64,000 bases of DNA. Origin: Lutibacter oricola (GTDB taxonomy: Bacteria > Bacteroidota > Bacteroidia > Flavobacteriales > Flavobacteriaceae). Shown here one piece after another: positions 30,094 to 36,694 of this stretch; positions within the stretch are counted from its first letter, which is position 1; every line of letters starts with the position of its first letter. The notes beneath the pieces were generated by a model. The model was not told the DNA's origin and searched no databases. It was given only the letters and a program-made list of their open reading frames with translations. The DNA is taken from NCBI RefSeq assembly GCF_900106565.1, contig NZ_FNNJ01000005.1, positions 1 to 64,000 on the forward strand, in the 5' to 3' direction. A program made the position numbers and the translations under genes.

Positions 30094-30886
30094 AGATCAA
30101 ATTGGTAGAGAAATTACATTAAAATCTGTACCAAAAAGAATAGTTTCCTTAGTACCATCGCAAACTGAATTACTATGTGATTTAGCATTAGAAAATGAAT
30201 TGGTCGGAATTACAAAGTATTGTATTCATCCGTTCAATTTAAAATCTACAAAAGCCATTGTTGGAGGTACAAAAAAAGTAGATTACGAAAAAATAAAAGA
30301 GCTAAAACCTGATTTTATTTTGTGCAATAAAGAGGAAAATGCATACGATATGCTTCCTGAACTTGAAAAAATTGCTCCAACTTATTTTTCAGATGTAAAT
30401 ACAATTAATGATTCTATAGATTTAATTCTTCACCTAGGCTCTATTTTAAATAGAAGAACCGAAAGTGATAATTTAGCACATAAAATTGAATTTAAACTAG
30501 CCGATTTCAAACAGTTTATTAAAGACAAACCTTCTAGAAAAGTTGCTTATTTTATTTGGGCAAACCCTTGGATGGTGGCTGGAAATGACACCTATATTAA
30601 CGAAATGCTAAAACTTAATAAGTTTGAAAACATTTACGATAGTATGAGCCGTTACCCAAAAATTGTGATTGATAAAATTAGATGGGAAGGTGATCCAGAT
30701 GTACTTATTTTTTCTTCTGAACCTTATAAATTTGAAGACAAACACGCAATGGAAATTGGTTCATTTACCAACCGCTCAATAACCGTTTTTGGTGATGGTG
30801 AAATGTTTAGTTGGCCAGGATCTAGAATGCTTTTAGCCTTCGATTACTTTAAAGAGTTACATAAAAAACTAGAAAGCCACTTTTAA
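30080..30886 (+). CDS. Helical-backbone metal/cobalamin receptor-like protein (BtuF/FhuD fold), no signal peptide
   Basis: A 268-residue protein of the class III periplasmic-binding fold. The sequence shows [33 protein letters not shown], the middle backbone helix region and [19 protein letters not shown] with a C-terminal [13 protein letters not shown]. These are typical of BtuF-like and ABC substrate-binding proteins for cobalamin or ferric chelates. There is no signal peptide or lipobox at the ATG, which overlaps pyrF by 14 bp, so the protein may be cytoplasmic and not a transporter component. Possible roles are cobalamin or metal handling. The window has a B12-dependent mutase (IcmF), but any link is speculation. 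Its last codons form half of a perfect palindrome with the next gene. Confidence 0.8.
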   Translation: MKIIKDQIGREITLKSVPKRIVSLVPSQTELLCDLALENELVGITKYCIHPFNLKSTKAIVGGTKKVDYEKIKELKPDFILCNKEENAYDMLPELEKIAPTYFSDVNTINDSIDLILHLGSILNRRTESDNLAHKIEFKLADFKQFIKDKPSRKVAYFIWANPWMVAGNDTYINEMLKLNKFENIYDSMSRYPKIVIDKIRWEGDPDVLIFSSEPYKFEDKHAMEIGSFTNRSITVFGDGEMFSWPGSRMLLAFDYFKELHKKLESHF

Positions 30887-30894
30887 AGTGGCTT
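30874..30894. terminator. Perfect 21-bp palindrome spanning two convergent stop codons
   Basis: AAGCCACTTT (30874-30883) and AAAGTGGCTT (30885-30894) pair perfectly around one base. It contains the last codons and TAA of both convergent genes, whose stops overlap. A T-rich tract lies a few bases past it on the minus strand. It probably acts as a hairpin stop for both transcripts. Confidence 0.65.
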
Positions 30895-31290
30895 CAAAAA
30901 CACTTCTAAATTTGCAATAGCAGAATCATCTTTTTCACTAGAAAATTGAATATCCAAAATTCCTTTTCTACAAGATTTTACTATACCAATAGGCTCATCA
31001 TTTTCCACTAAAACAACATAATGTTTTTTGGAATTAAACAACCACAAGCCTTCTCTTACCTCACCTGTTTCTTTATAAATTTCAAAAGTTCCATCTAGGT
31101 TAAATTCAATTTCAAAATCGGCATTAACCGCCAATTTTTTAATTGTTAAACCACTCATTATAGCGTGATCTACATCCCAATTTTTACATAAAACCTTATC
31201 TAATTCAGTCTTTTTTAAATAAATATTTTGCGAAATTATAGATGTAGACACACCTATAACTAACCCTAAGGCAATAATTATTTTTTTCAT
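30883..31290 (-). CDS. Secreted hypothetical protein, lipocalin-like beta-rich
   Basis: A 135-residue protein with a signal peptide (MKKIIIALGLVIGVSTSIIS, cleavage near SQN). The mature part is beta-rich with NLDGTFEIYKETGEVREGLWLFN, the pattern seen in lipocalin-like and DUF4488-type Bacteroidota proteins: a strand with G-T-F, then W-x-x-N. No enzyme motif is visible. It is probably periplasmic. It overlaps the convergent upstream gene by 4 bp, sharing the stop-codon palindrome. The DUF4197 gene lies 24 bp upstream on the same strand, so the two may be co-transcribed. Function unknown. Confidence 0.7.
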   Translation of the reverse strand: MKKIIIALGLVIGVSTSIISQNIYLKKTELDKVLCKNWDVDHAIMSGLTIKKLAVNADFEIEFNLDGTFEIYKETGEVREGLWLFNSKKHYVVLVENDEPIGIVKSCRKGILDIQFSSEKDDSAIANLEVFLKPL

Positions 31291-31314
31291 AACAGCTATT
31301 TTATTTTTTTAAAC

Positions 31315-32022
31315 TTAATCTTGCAAAGCAAATACCTGCTTTAACAATGTAGAAGTTCTACTACTTACTTTTTCTCTAATTTCTTTTTCTTCAACTTCAA
31401 CCATAGTATACACACCTTTTAAGGCTTCACCAGTAACATACTGCGTTAAATCTGGGTTTACATCTTTAGTTAATGGTAATGTATTGTACTTAGTTATTAA
31501 ATTAGCCCAAATTTTATCGGCTCCAACCTTTTGAAATGAATTTTGAATAATTGGAGTAAACTTTTGAGTTAAAGCTTGTGATGTTGCTCCTTTTAAATAA
31601 TTTGTAGCTGCATTTTTATCGCCTAACAAAATATTTTTAGCATCGTTAAAAGACATTCCCTTAATAGCATCTACAAAAATTGGAAATGCTTCACTTACAG
31701 CATCTTCAGCTGCTCTATTTAAAACTTTTAACCCTTCATCTGCAACTTTAGACAAACCTATTTTACGTAAGGTATTATCTACTTTTTGTAATTCTTCTGG
31801 TAATAATATTTTGGTTAATTCATTTTTAAAAAAACCATCTTTTACAGCTAATTTCGAAACTTGTTTAGTAATACCATTATTCAATGCTTCTTTTAACCCA
31901 TTACCTATTTGCGCATTTGTTAAAGCTCCTCCACTAGTTGGTAATTGATTTACTACTTGTTGTAGTTCTGCACAAGCAGAAACTGAAATTATTAATGCAA
32001 TTAATACTATTTTCTTAATCAT
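31315..32022 (-). CDS. DUF4197 lipoprotein
   Basis: A 235-residue protein with a lipoprotein signal peptide (hydrophobic IVLIALIISVS, lipobox SACAEL with the cysteine at residue 17). It then has the DUF4197 pattern: ALTNAQIGNGLKEALNNGI, LLPEELQKVDNTLRKIG, AVSEAFPIFVDAIKGMSFNDAKNILLGD, then a TLPLTKDVNPDLTQYVTGEALKGVY segment close to the end. The family is widespread in proteobacteria and Bacteroidota, mostly helical, and has no assigned function. It lies 3 bp downstream of the DUF5522 gene, clearly in one transcript with it. The location should be periplasmic, anchored to a membrane. Confidence 0.9.
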   Translation of the reverse strand: MIKKIVLIALIISVSACAELQQVVNQLPTSGGALTNAQIGNGLKEALNNGITKQVSKLAVKDGFFKNELTKILLPEELQKVDNTLRKIGLSKVADEGLKVLNRAAEDAVSEAFPIFVDAIKGMSFNDAKNILLGDKNAATNYLKGATSQALTQKFTPIIQNSFQKVGADKIWANLITKYNTLPLTKDVNPDLTQYVTGEALKGVYTMVEVEEKEIREKVSSRTSTLLKQVFALQD

Positions 32023-32025
32023 AAT

Positions 32026-32196
32026 TTATTTTTTAAATGTATCTGTTTTTTTATCGTATCCGTACGGACAATATTTACAACCGTTTTTACAACAGTATCC
32101 TCTTTTTAAATGATATTGCTCTGTAAAAACCCTATAGCCTTGCTCGTTTGTGTAATAATCACCTTCTTCTGGCTTCATTGGTTTTTTAATCTCCAT
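32026..32196 (-). CDS. Small Cys-rich DUF5522 protein
   Basis: A 56-residue protein read from ATG 32196 to a TAA at 32026-32028. The sequence carries YYTNEQGYRVFTEQYHLKRG and then a cysteine cluster CC-x3-C-x2-CPYGY. Four cysteines suggest zinc or Fe-S binding. The DUF5522 family is short, mostly in Bacteroidota and proteobacteria, and has no known role. The start is supported by a -7 box 7 bp upstream (TACATTTG at 32203-32210), which would make a nearly leaderless message. It lies 3 bp before the DUF4197 gene in one operon. Confidence 0.85.
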   Translation of the reverse strand: MEIKKPMKPEEGDYYTNEQGYRVFTEQYHLKRGYCCKNGCKYCPYGYDKKTDTFKK

Positions 32197-32202
32197 AGAA
32201 CG

Positions 32203-32210
32203 CAAATGTA
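32203..32210 (-). promoter_or_regulatory. Candidate -7 box of the DUF5522-DUF4197 operon
   Basis: TACATTTG on the minus strand, 6 bases from the ATG at 32196 and directly after the upstream gene's terminator. Confidence 0.45.
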
Positions 32211-32211
32211 T

Positions 32212-32242
32212 AAAAAAACGTTCTGAAAATTCAGAACGTTTT
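32212..32242 (-). terminator. Intrinsic terminator after the broken lipoprotein gene
   Basis: AACGTTCTGAA and TTCAGAACGTT (32217-32227 and 32230-32240) pair over 11 bp with a 2-nt centre. A run of Ts follows on the minus strand. Confidence 0.85.
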
Positions 32243-32272
32243 AGTTAACTAATGTTAATTTATTTATTTTAC

Positions 32273-32715
32273 CTAATACTCGTATCTTATTTGAGTATCA
32301 AAACCTTCTAAATTTAATAAGACTACTTCACCATCAACTTGCAATTTATCAATATCAAAAGAAATTTCTTTTGTGAAATATGCTTCACAAATTTCTTCAT
32401 TTTTTAAAGATAATTTTATGTTTCTTTGAGGTGGAAATGACTCCATAATAACACCTGCATCTATTAACTTTACTTCCCAACTATCTCCACTACAACCACT
32501 AGAACTATAATTAATTTTCAAGCAATCGTCATCAATACTAGCACTATTAATTACCATAAATTATTTGGAGCAGTAGTAAACAAACTAGCATTAATTAGCA
32601 CAACCTCATCACATTTACTACTAACATTTGTTGAATTGCTATTACTGCAAAATACTAGTACATTACTTAACAGAAGTATTAAGCTAGCTTTTAATAAAAA
32701 ATATTTACTTTTCAC
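32273..32715 (-). pseudogene. Lipoprotein gene broken by a one-base frameshift
   Basis: Two minus-strand frames read as one protein. The first (GTG at 32715) has a lipoprotein signal (KYFLLKASLILLLSNVLVFC) and about 25 residues ending APNNLW at a TAA (32551-32553). The second starts at ATG 32557 (MVINSASIDDDCLKINYSS) and has 94 residues in the phase shifted by one base. The two frames are only both open between about 32551 and 32564, so a one-base loss there explains the break. It has no canonical slippery heptamer, so a programmed shift is unlikely. The second part is a Cys-containing beta-rich domain with SGCSGDSWEVKL. It could be a sequencing error. The start overlaps the DUF4136 stop by 11 bp. 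The longer ATG at 32751 in the first frame is rejected because it lies inside the DUF4136 gene. Confidence 0.7.
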
Positions 32716-33238
32716 TTCCTGGAGGATATTTAGCCATAATCTCACCCACAAACTCTCTAATTCTTTCTTCCTTTTTTGTTACATTTCTAGCCGATGTTAA
32801 TGCTCCGCTACCAATTCCTTGCCAAGCCAATTCTTTCTTTTTAGCATCAATTAAATCAATAAACAATGTTCCTTCAGTATATTTTGAAATCTGCATTCCA
32901 AAATTTGGCCCGTAATACCAAGGATGCCATCCCATAAAAAACTGATTGTTATTATAAATATCTACTTTTTGACGAGATTTTGTAAAAATATTCACTAAAA
33001 CATCTGGTTTTTCAGACTTTGTAAATCCTTTTGCCAATAATTCACTTTCAACAGCTTTAAGAATTCTACGTTTATCTAGATCAGAAATTTCTGCTTTATC
33101 AATTCCTTTTTTATAAAAGGCGAATGTTTTATATTTTGAAAAATCTGTAGAAGTATCATAGTCACTTGTAACTCGAACCGAACTGCACGATGCAACTACA
33201 AAAAGTAATGCTAACGGAAGTATTTTTAATGCTTTCAT
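32705..33238 (-). CDS. DUF4136 lipoprotein
   Basis: A 177-residue lipoprotein: signal LKILPLALLFVVASCSSV with the lipobox cysteine at residue 18, then VRVTSDYDTSTDFSKYKTFAF (the DUF4136 N-terminal motif), RRILKAVESELLAKGF, DVLVNIFTKSRQK and GTLFIDLIDAKKKELAWQGIGSGAL. The family is found in many gram-negative bacteria as outer-membrane-linked lipoproteins of unknown function. It lies 17 bp after the hutU stop, so it may be read through from hutU, and its end overlaps the broken lipoprotein gene. Confidence 0.9.
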   Translation of the reverse strand: MKALKILPLALLFVVASCSSVRVTSDYDTSTDFSKYKTFAFYKKGIDKAEISDLDKRRILKAVESELLAKGFTKSEKPDVLVNIFTKSRQKVDIYNNNQFFMGWHPWYYGPNFGMQISKYTEGTLFIDLIDAKKKELAWQGIGSGALTSARNVTKKEERIREFVGEIMAKYPPGSEK

Positions 33239-33255
33239 ATAAACTATATTTAAAG

Positions 33256-35295
33256 TTAGAATAAATTATTTATAACCGTATCATCCACTACGTTTGGCAA
33301 TGTAACTTTTAAGTTTGGTTCAACTTCCATTGCTCTTTTAATAGCAAATGTTGCTCCTTTATTTCTTGCCCAATTTCTTCGTGAAATACCGTTATTAACA
33401 TCCCAAAAAAGCATACTTTTCAAACGCTTTTCTGCTTCTTTACTACCATCAAGAACCATACCAAAACCACCATTTACAACTTCTCCCCAGCCAACTCCAC
33501 CTCCGTTATGAATTGAAACCCAAGTTGCCCCTCTAAAACTATCGCCTATTACATTTTGAATAGCCATATCTGCTGTAAACTGAGAACCATCGTAAATATT
33601 TGATGTTTCGCGGTAAGGAGAATCTGTTCCAGAAACATCGTGATGATCTCTTCCTAACACAATAGCTTCTGAAATTTCACCAGTTTTTATAGCATTATTA
33701 AACGCTTCAGCAATTTTCATTCTTCCTTCAGCATCAGCATATAAAATACGTGCTTGCGAACCAACAACTAATTTATTTTCTTGAGCTCCTTTAATCCATT
33801 GAATATTATCAGCCATTTGTTGCTGAATTTCTTTTGGAGAATTTTTTCTAATTTCTTCTAAAACTTCACAAGCTATAGCATCGGTTTTTTCTAAATCTGA
33901 AGGATTTGCACTTGTACAAACCCAACGGAACGGTCCAAAACCATAATCAAAACACATGGGCCCCATTATATCTTGAACATAACTCGGATAGGCGAAAGCT
34001 TCGCCACCCAATTTTGATTCTCTCGCCGTACAAAAAACTCCATTATCGTTTTTATGAACTGTTGCTCCTGCTCTACTTGCTTCCAATAAAAATGCGTTTC
34101 CATAGTCAAAGAAATAAGTTCCTTTTGCCGTATGTTTGTTTATAGCTGCTGCTTGTCTTCGCAAACTTTCTTGAACCTTTTCTTTAAATAATTTAGGCTT
34201 ATTTGCCATTAACTCATTTGCGTAATCAAAACTTAATTCTACAGGGTAATAACCTCCAGCCCAAGGGTTATGTAACGATGTTTGATCTGAACCTAAATCT
34301 ATATATAAATCAACTTCATCAAATTTTTCCCAAACCTCTACAATGTTTCCTAAATATGCTATAGAAACAACTTCTTTAGTTGCTTTTGCTTTTTTAACTC
34401 TTTCTACTAATTCATCTAAATCAGTGATTTTTTCATCAATCCAACCTTGTGATAAACGAATTTCAGTAATTTTCGGGTTTACCTCAGCACAAACAGTAAT
34501 GCAACCAGCAATATTACCTGCTTTTGGTTGCGCTCCGCTCATACCTCCTAAACCAGAAGTAACAAATAATTTTCCTTCTAAGCCTTCGCCATTTTTCGAA
34601 ATTTTTCTCCCAGCATTTAACACGGTAATTGTTGTTCCGTGCACAATTCCTTGTGGCCCAATATACATATAACTACCGGCAGTCATTTGCCCATATTGTG
34701 TAACTCCAAGCGCATTATATTTCTCCCAATCATCTGGTTTGCTATAATTTGGAATCATCATTCCGTTTGTAACCACAACTCTTGGAGCATTTTTATGTGA
34801 AGGAAATAATCCCATTGGATGCCCAGAATACATCACCAGTGTTTGTTCTTCTGTCATTTCACTTAAATATTGCATACACAATAAATACTGTGCCCAGTTT
34901 TGAAAAACTGCTCCGTTTCCTCCATAGGTAATTAACTCGTGCGGATGTTGAGCAACAGCATAATCCAAATTATTCTGAATCATATGCATAATAGCTTTTG
35001 CTTGCTCGCATTTTCCAGGGTATTCGCTAATAGGGCGTGCATACATTTTATAATCTGGACGAAAGCGGTACATATAAATACGTCCGTATTTATTCAATTC
35101 TTCGGCAAATTCTTTTGCTAAAACCGAATGGTATTTTTCTTCAAAATAACGTAGTGCATTTCTAATAGCAAGTTCTTTTTCAGCTTTAGAAAGTATCTCT
35201 TTTCGTTTTGGAGCGTGATTTAAATTAGAATCGTATAGTTTTATTTCTGGTAATTCAGATGGAATTCCTTGTTGAATTTGTTTTTTGAAAGTCAT
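33256..35295 (-). CDS. hutU: Urocanate hydratase
   Basis: A 679-residue protein, longer than the ~555 residues of many proteobacterial enzymes but the size found in Bacteroidota. Conserved blocks include YGGNGAVFQNWAQYL, YSGHPMGLFPSH, MTAGSYMYIGPQGIVHG, the NAD-binding GLGGMSGAQPKAG, LGSDQTSLHNPWAGGYYP, SYVQDIMGPMCFDYGFGPFRWVC and SIHNGGGVGWGEV. It turns urocanate into imidazolonepropionate with tightly bound NAD, the second step of histidine degradation. No other hut gene is in this window. A -7 box lies 33 bp before its ATG and overlaps a divergent box for the next gene. Confidence 0.96.
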   Translation of the reverse strand: MTFKKQIQQGIPSELPEIKLYDSNLNHAPKRKEILSKAEKELAIRNALRYFEEKYHSVLAKEFAEELNKYGRIYMYRFRPDYKMYARPISEYPGKCEQAKAIMHMIQNNLDYAVAQHPHELITYGGNGAVFQNWAQYLLCMQYLSEMTEEQTLVMYSGHPMGLFPSHKNAPRVVVTNGMMIPNYSKPDDWEKYNALGVTQYGQMTAGSYMYIGPQGIVHGTTITVLNAGRKISKNGEGLEGKLFVTSGLGGMSGAQPKAGNIAGCITVCAEVNPKITEIRLSQGWIDEKITDLDELVERVKKAKATKEVVSIAYLGNIVEVWEKFDEVDLYIDLGSDQTSLHNPWAGGYYPVELSFDYANELMANKPKLFKEKVQESLRRQAAAINKHTAKGTYFFDYGNAFLLEASRAGATVHKNDNGVFCTARESKLGGEAFAYPSYVQDIMGPMCFDYGFGPFRWVCTSANPSDLEKTDAIACEVLEEIRKNSPKEIQQQMADNIQWIKGAQENKLVVGSQARILYADAEGRMKIAEAFNNAIKTGEISEAIVLGRDHHDVSGTDSPYRETSNIYDGSQFTADMAIQNVIGDSFRGATWVSIHNGGGVGWGEVVNGGFGMVLDGSKEAEKRLKSMLFWDVNNGISRRNWARNKGATFAIKRAMEVEPNLKVTLPNVVDDTVINNLF

Positions 35296-35328
35296 TGATT
35301 AAAATAATTTCATTATTTTTAGGTATAA

Positions 35329-35336
35329 CAAATATA
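35329..35336 (-). promoter_or_regulatory. Candidate -7 box for hutU
   Basis: TATATTTG on the minus strand, 33 bp before the hutU ATG. Only 3 bp separate it from the plus-strand box of the small HExxH gene. Confidence 0.5.
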
Positions 35337-35339
35337 CTG

Positions 35340-35347
35340 TAATTTTG
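35340..35347 (+). promoter_or_regulatory. Candidate -7 box for the small HExxH gene
   Basis: TAATTTTG matches TAnnTTTG and ends 29 bp before ATG 35377. Confidence 0.5.
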
Positions 35348-35376
35348 GTTCAGTTTTTGATTTGTTAATAATAGCT

Positions 35377-35703
35377 ATGATTATAATTTCGAAATACTTA
35401 GTACCTAAAAATTATATTGGTTTAACCATTTACCCCTTTGTTTTTCTAAAAAACAAAGAGTTAAAAAGTGATAGCTATTTATTAAACCACGAGAACATTC
35501 ATTTACAACAGCAAAAAGAACTTTTTTGGGTTTTCTTTTTCGTTTGGTATTTTGCTGAATATTTAGTTCTCTTAATTAAATATAAAAATCATAATAAGGC
35601 ATACAAAAATATCTCTTTTGAAAAAGAAGCTTACCAAAATGAAGGTAATTTGAATTATTTATTGGACAGAAAAAAATACAGTTTTACAAAGTATATTATG
35701 TAA
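35377..35703 (+). CDS. Small membrane protein with HExxH-type motif
   Basis: A 108-residue protein from ATG 35377 (a TTG five codons earlier is less likely given the promoter position). It begins with MIIISKYLVPKNYIG, then has the motif HENIHLQQQKE (H38-E39-x-x-H42, a zinc-protease-type signature). A hydrophobic helix FWVFFFVWYFAEYLVLLI follows, then ISFEKEAYQNEG with glutamates at E82, E84 and E89. Any of these could be a third zinc ligand, as in gluzincins. Similar short proteins are common in Bacteroidota and are uncharacterised. It would be a minimal membrane-bound peptidase or a zinc-binding relic. Its end overlaps purU by 8 bp in the convergent direction. Confidence 0.75.
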   Translation: MIIISKYLVPKNYIGLTIYPFVFLKNKELKSDSYLLNHENIHLQQQKELFWVFFFVWYFAEYLVLLIKYKNHNKAYKNISFEKEAYQNEGNLNYLLDRKKYSFTKYIM

Positions 35704-36550
35704 AAACAACCGTTTTATTATTATGCACCATTACTTTACGTTGAGTATGTAATTTTATAGCTCTTGAAAGTACAATTTTCTCTAAATCACGCCCTTTTAA
35801 AATAAAATCTTTAATGGTATGTGTATGTGAAACTCGTGTAATATCTTGCTCAATAATTGGTCCTTCATCTAAATCTTCCGTAACATAATGGCTTGTTGCT
35901 CCAATAATTTTTACACCACGTTTGTATGCCGAATGGTAAGGCTTTGCCCCAGGAAACGCAGGTAAAAATGAATGATGAATATTTATAATATGGTCTGGAT
36001 ATTCTGCAATTAGTTTTGATGAAAGTATTTGCATATACCTTGCCAGCACAATAAAATCAACATTGTATTCTTTCAACAATCTTAACTGTTCATTCTCAGC
36101 TTCTACTTTAGTGTCTTTAGTTACTTTAATACAGTAATATGGAATATTAAAAGATTTTGCTATATTCTCTAAATCTGGGTGATTACTAATAATTAATGGT
36201 ATTTCAACATCTAATTCTCCTGCATTATACCTACTTAAAATATCATATAAACAATGTGAATACTTAGATACAAAAACAGCCATTTTAGGTTTAGAATCTC
36301 CATCATGTAATTGCCAATTCATTTCAAATTTATTTGCAATTACTTCATTAAACATATTTTTAAATACTTCTACATTAAAAACTTCAACAGAAAATTCACA
36401 TTCTAAACGCATAAAAAACATTTCCTCTTCCCTATCTACATATTGATCTATATACACAATATTTCCACTCTGCTGAGAAACAAAATTTGTTACTGATGCT
36501 ATTATACCCTTACTATCGTTACAATTTATTAGAATAGTTATTCTTTTCAT
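35696..36550 (-). CDS. purU: Formyltetrahydrofolate deformylase
   Basis: A 284-residue protein. The N-terminal ~85 residues form an ACT domain (RITILINCNDSKGIIASV). The remainder is a formyltransferase-fold hydrolase: IPLIISNHPDLENIAKSFNIPYYCI, DFIVLARYMQILS and INIHHSFLPAFPGAKPYHSAYKRG (the catalytic N-x-H), then GATSHYVTEDLDEGPIIEQD with the catalytic aspartate. It hydrolyses 10-formyltetrahydrofolate to formate and tetrahydrofolate, which supplies formate for purine synthesis and balances one-carbon pools. The ACT domain suggests allosteric control by amino acids. A -7 box lies 20 bp before the ATG. Confidence 0.95.
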   Translation of the reverse strand: MKRITILINCNDSKGIIASVTNFVSQQSGNIVYIDQYVDREEEMFFMRLECEFSVEVFNVEVFKNMFNEVIANKFEMNWQLHDGDSKPKMAVFVSKYSHCLYDILSRYNAGELDVEIPLIISNHPDLENIAKSFNIPYYCIKVTKDTKVEAENEQLRLLKEYNVDFIVLARYMQILSSKLIAEYPDHIINIHHSFLPAFPGAKPYHSAYKRGVKIIGATSHYVTEDLDEGPIIEQDITRVSHTHTIKDFILKGRDLEKIVLSRAIKLHTQRKVMVHNNKTVVFT

Positions 36551-36570
36551 TTCTATGTTTAATTAAGCGT

Positions 36571-36578
36571 CAAAATTA
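36571..36578 (-). promoter_or_regulatory. Candidate -7 box for purU
   Basis: TAATTTTG on the minus strand, 20 bp before the purU ATG. Confidence 0.5.
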
Positions 36579-36694
36579 CTTAAAAAATGAATGAGAATAA
36601 ATCAAGCTTCAAATGTTTATCTAATTACCAATAAAACTAGGTTATTTTTAAAATATTTATAAATTGCACTACTATTACTACCTAAAATTACAGA

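Noticed and set aside
32551-32564. Programmed -1 frameshift in the broken lipoprotein gene
   Set aside because: No X-XXY-YYZ slippery heptamer and no clear downstream structure are visible; a mutation or read error is simpler.
32551-32751. ATG at 32751 as the start of a separate 66-residue protein
   Set aside because: It lies inside the DUF4136 gene in another frame. The lipoprotein-like part begins at GTG 32715 and continues after a frameshift.
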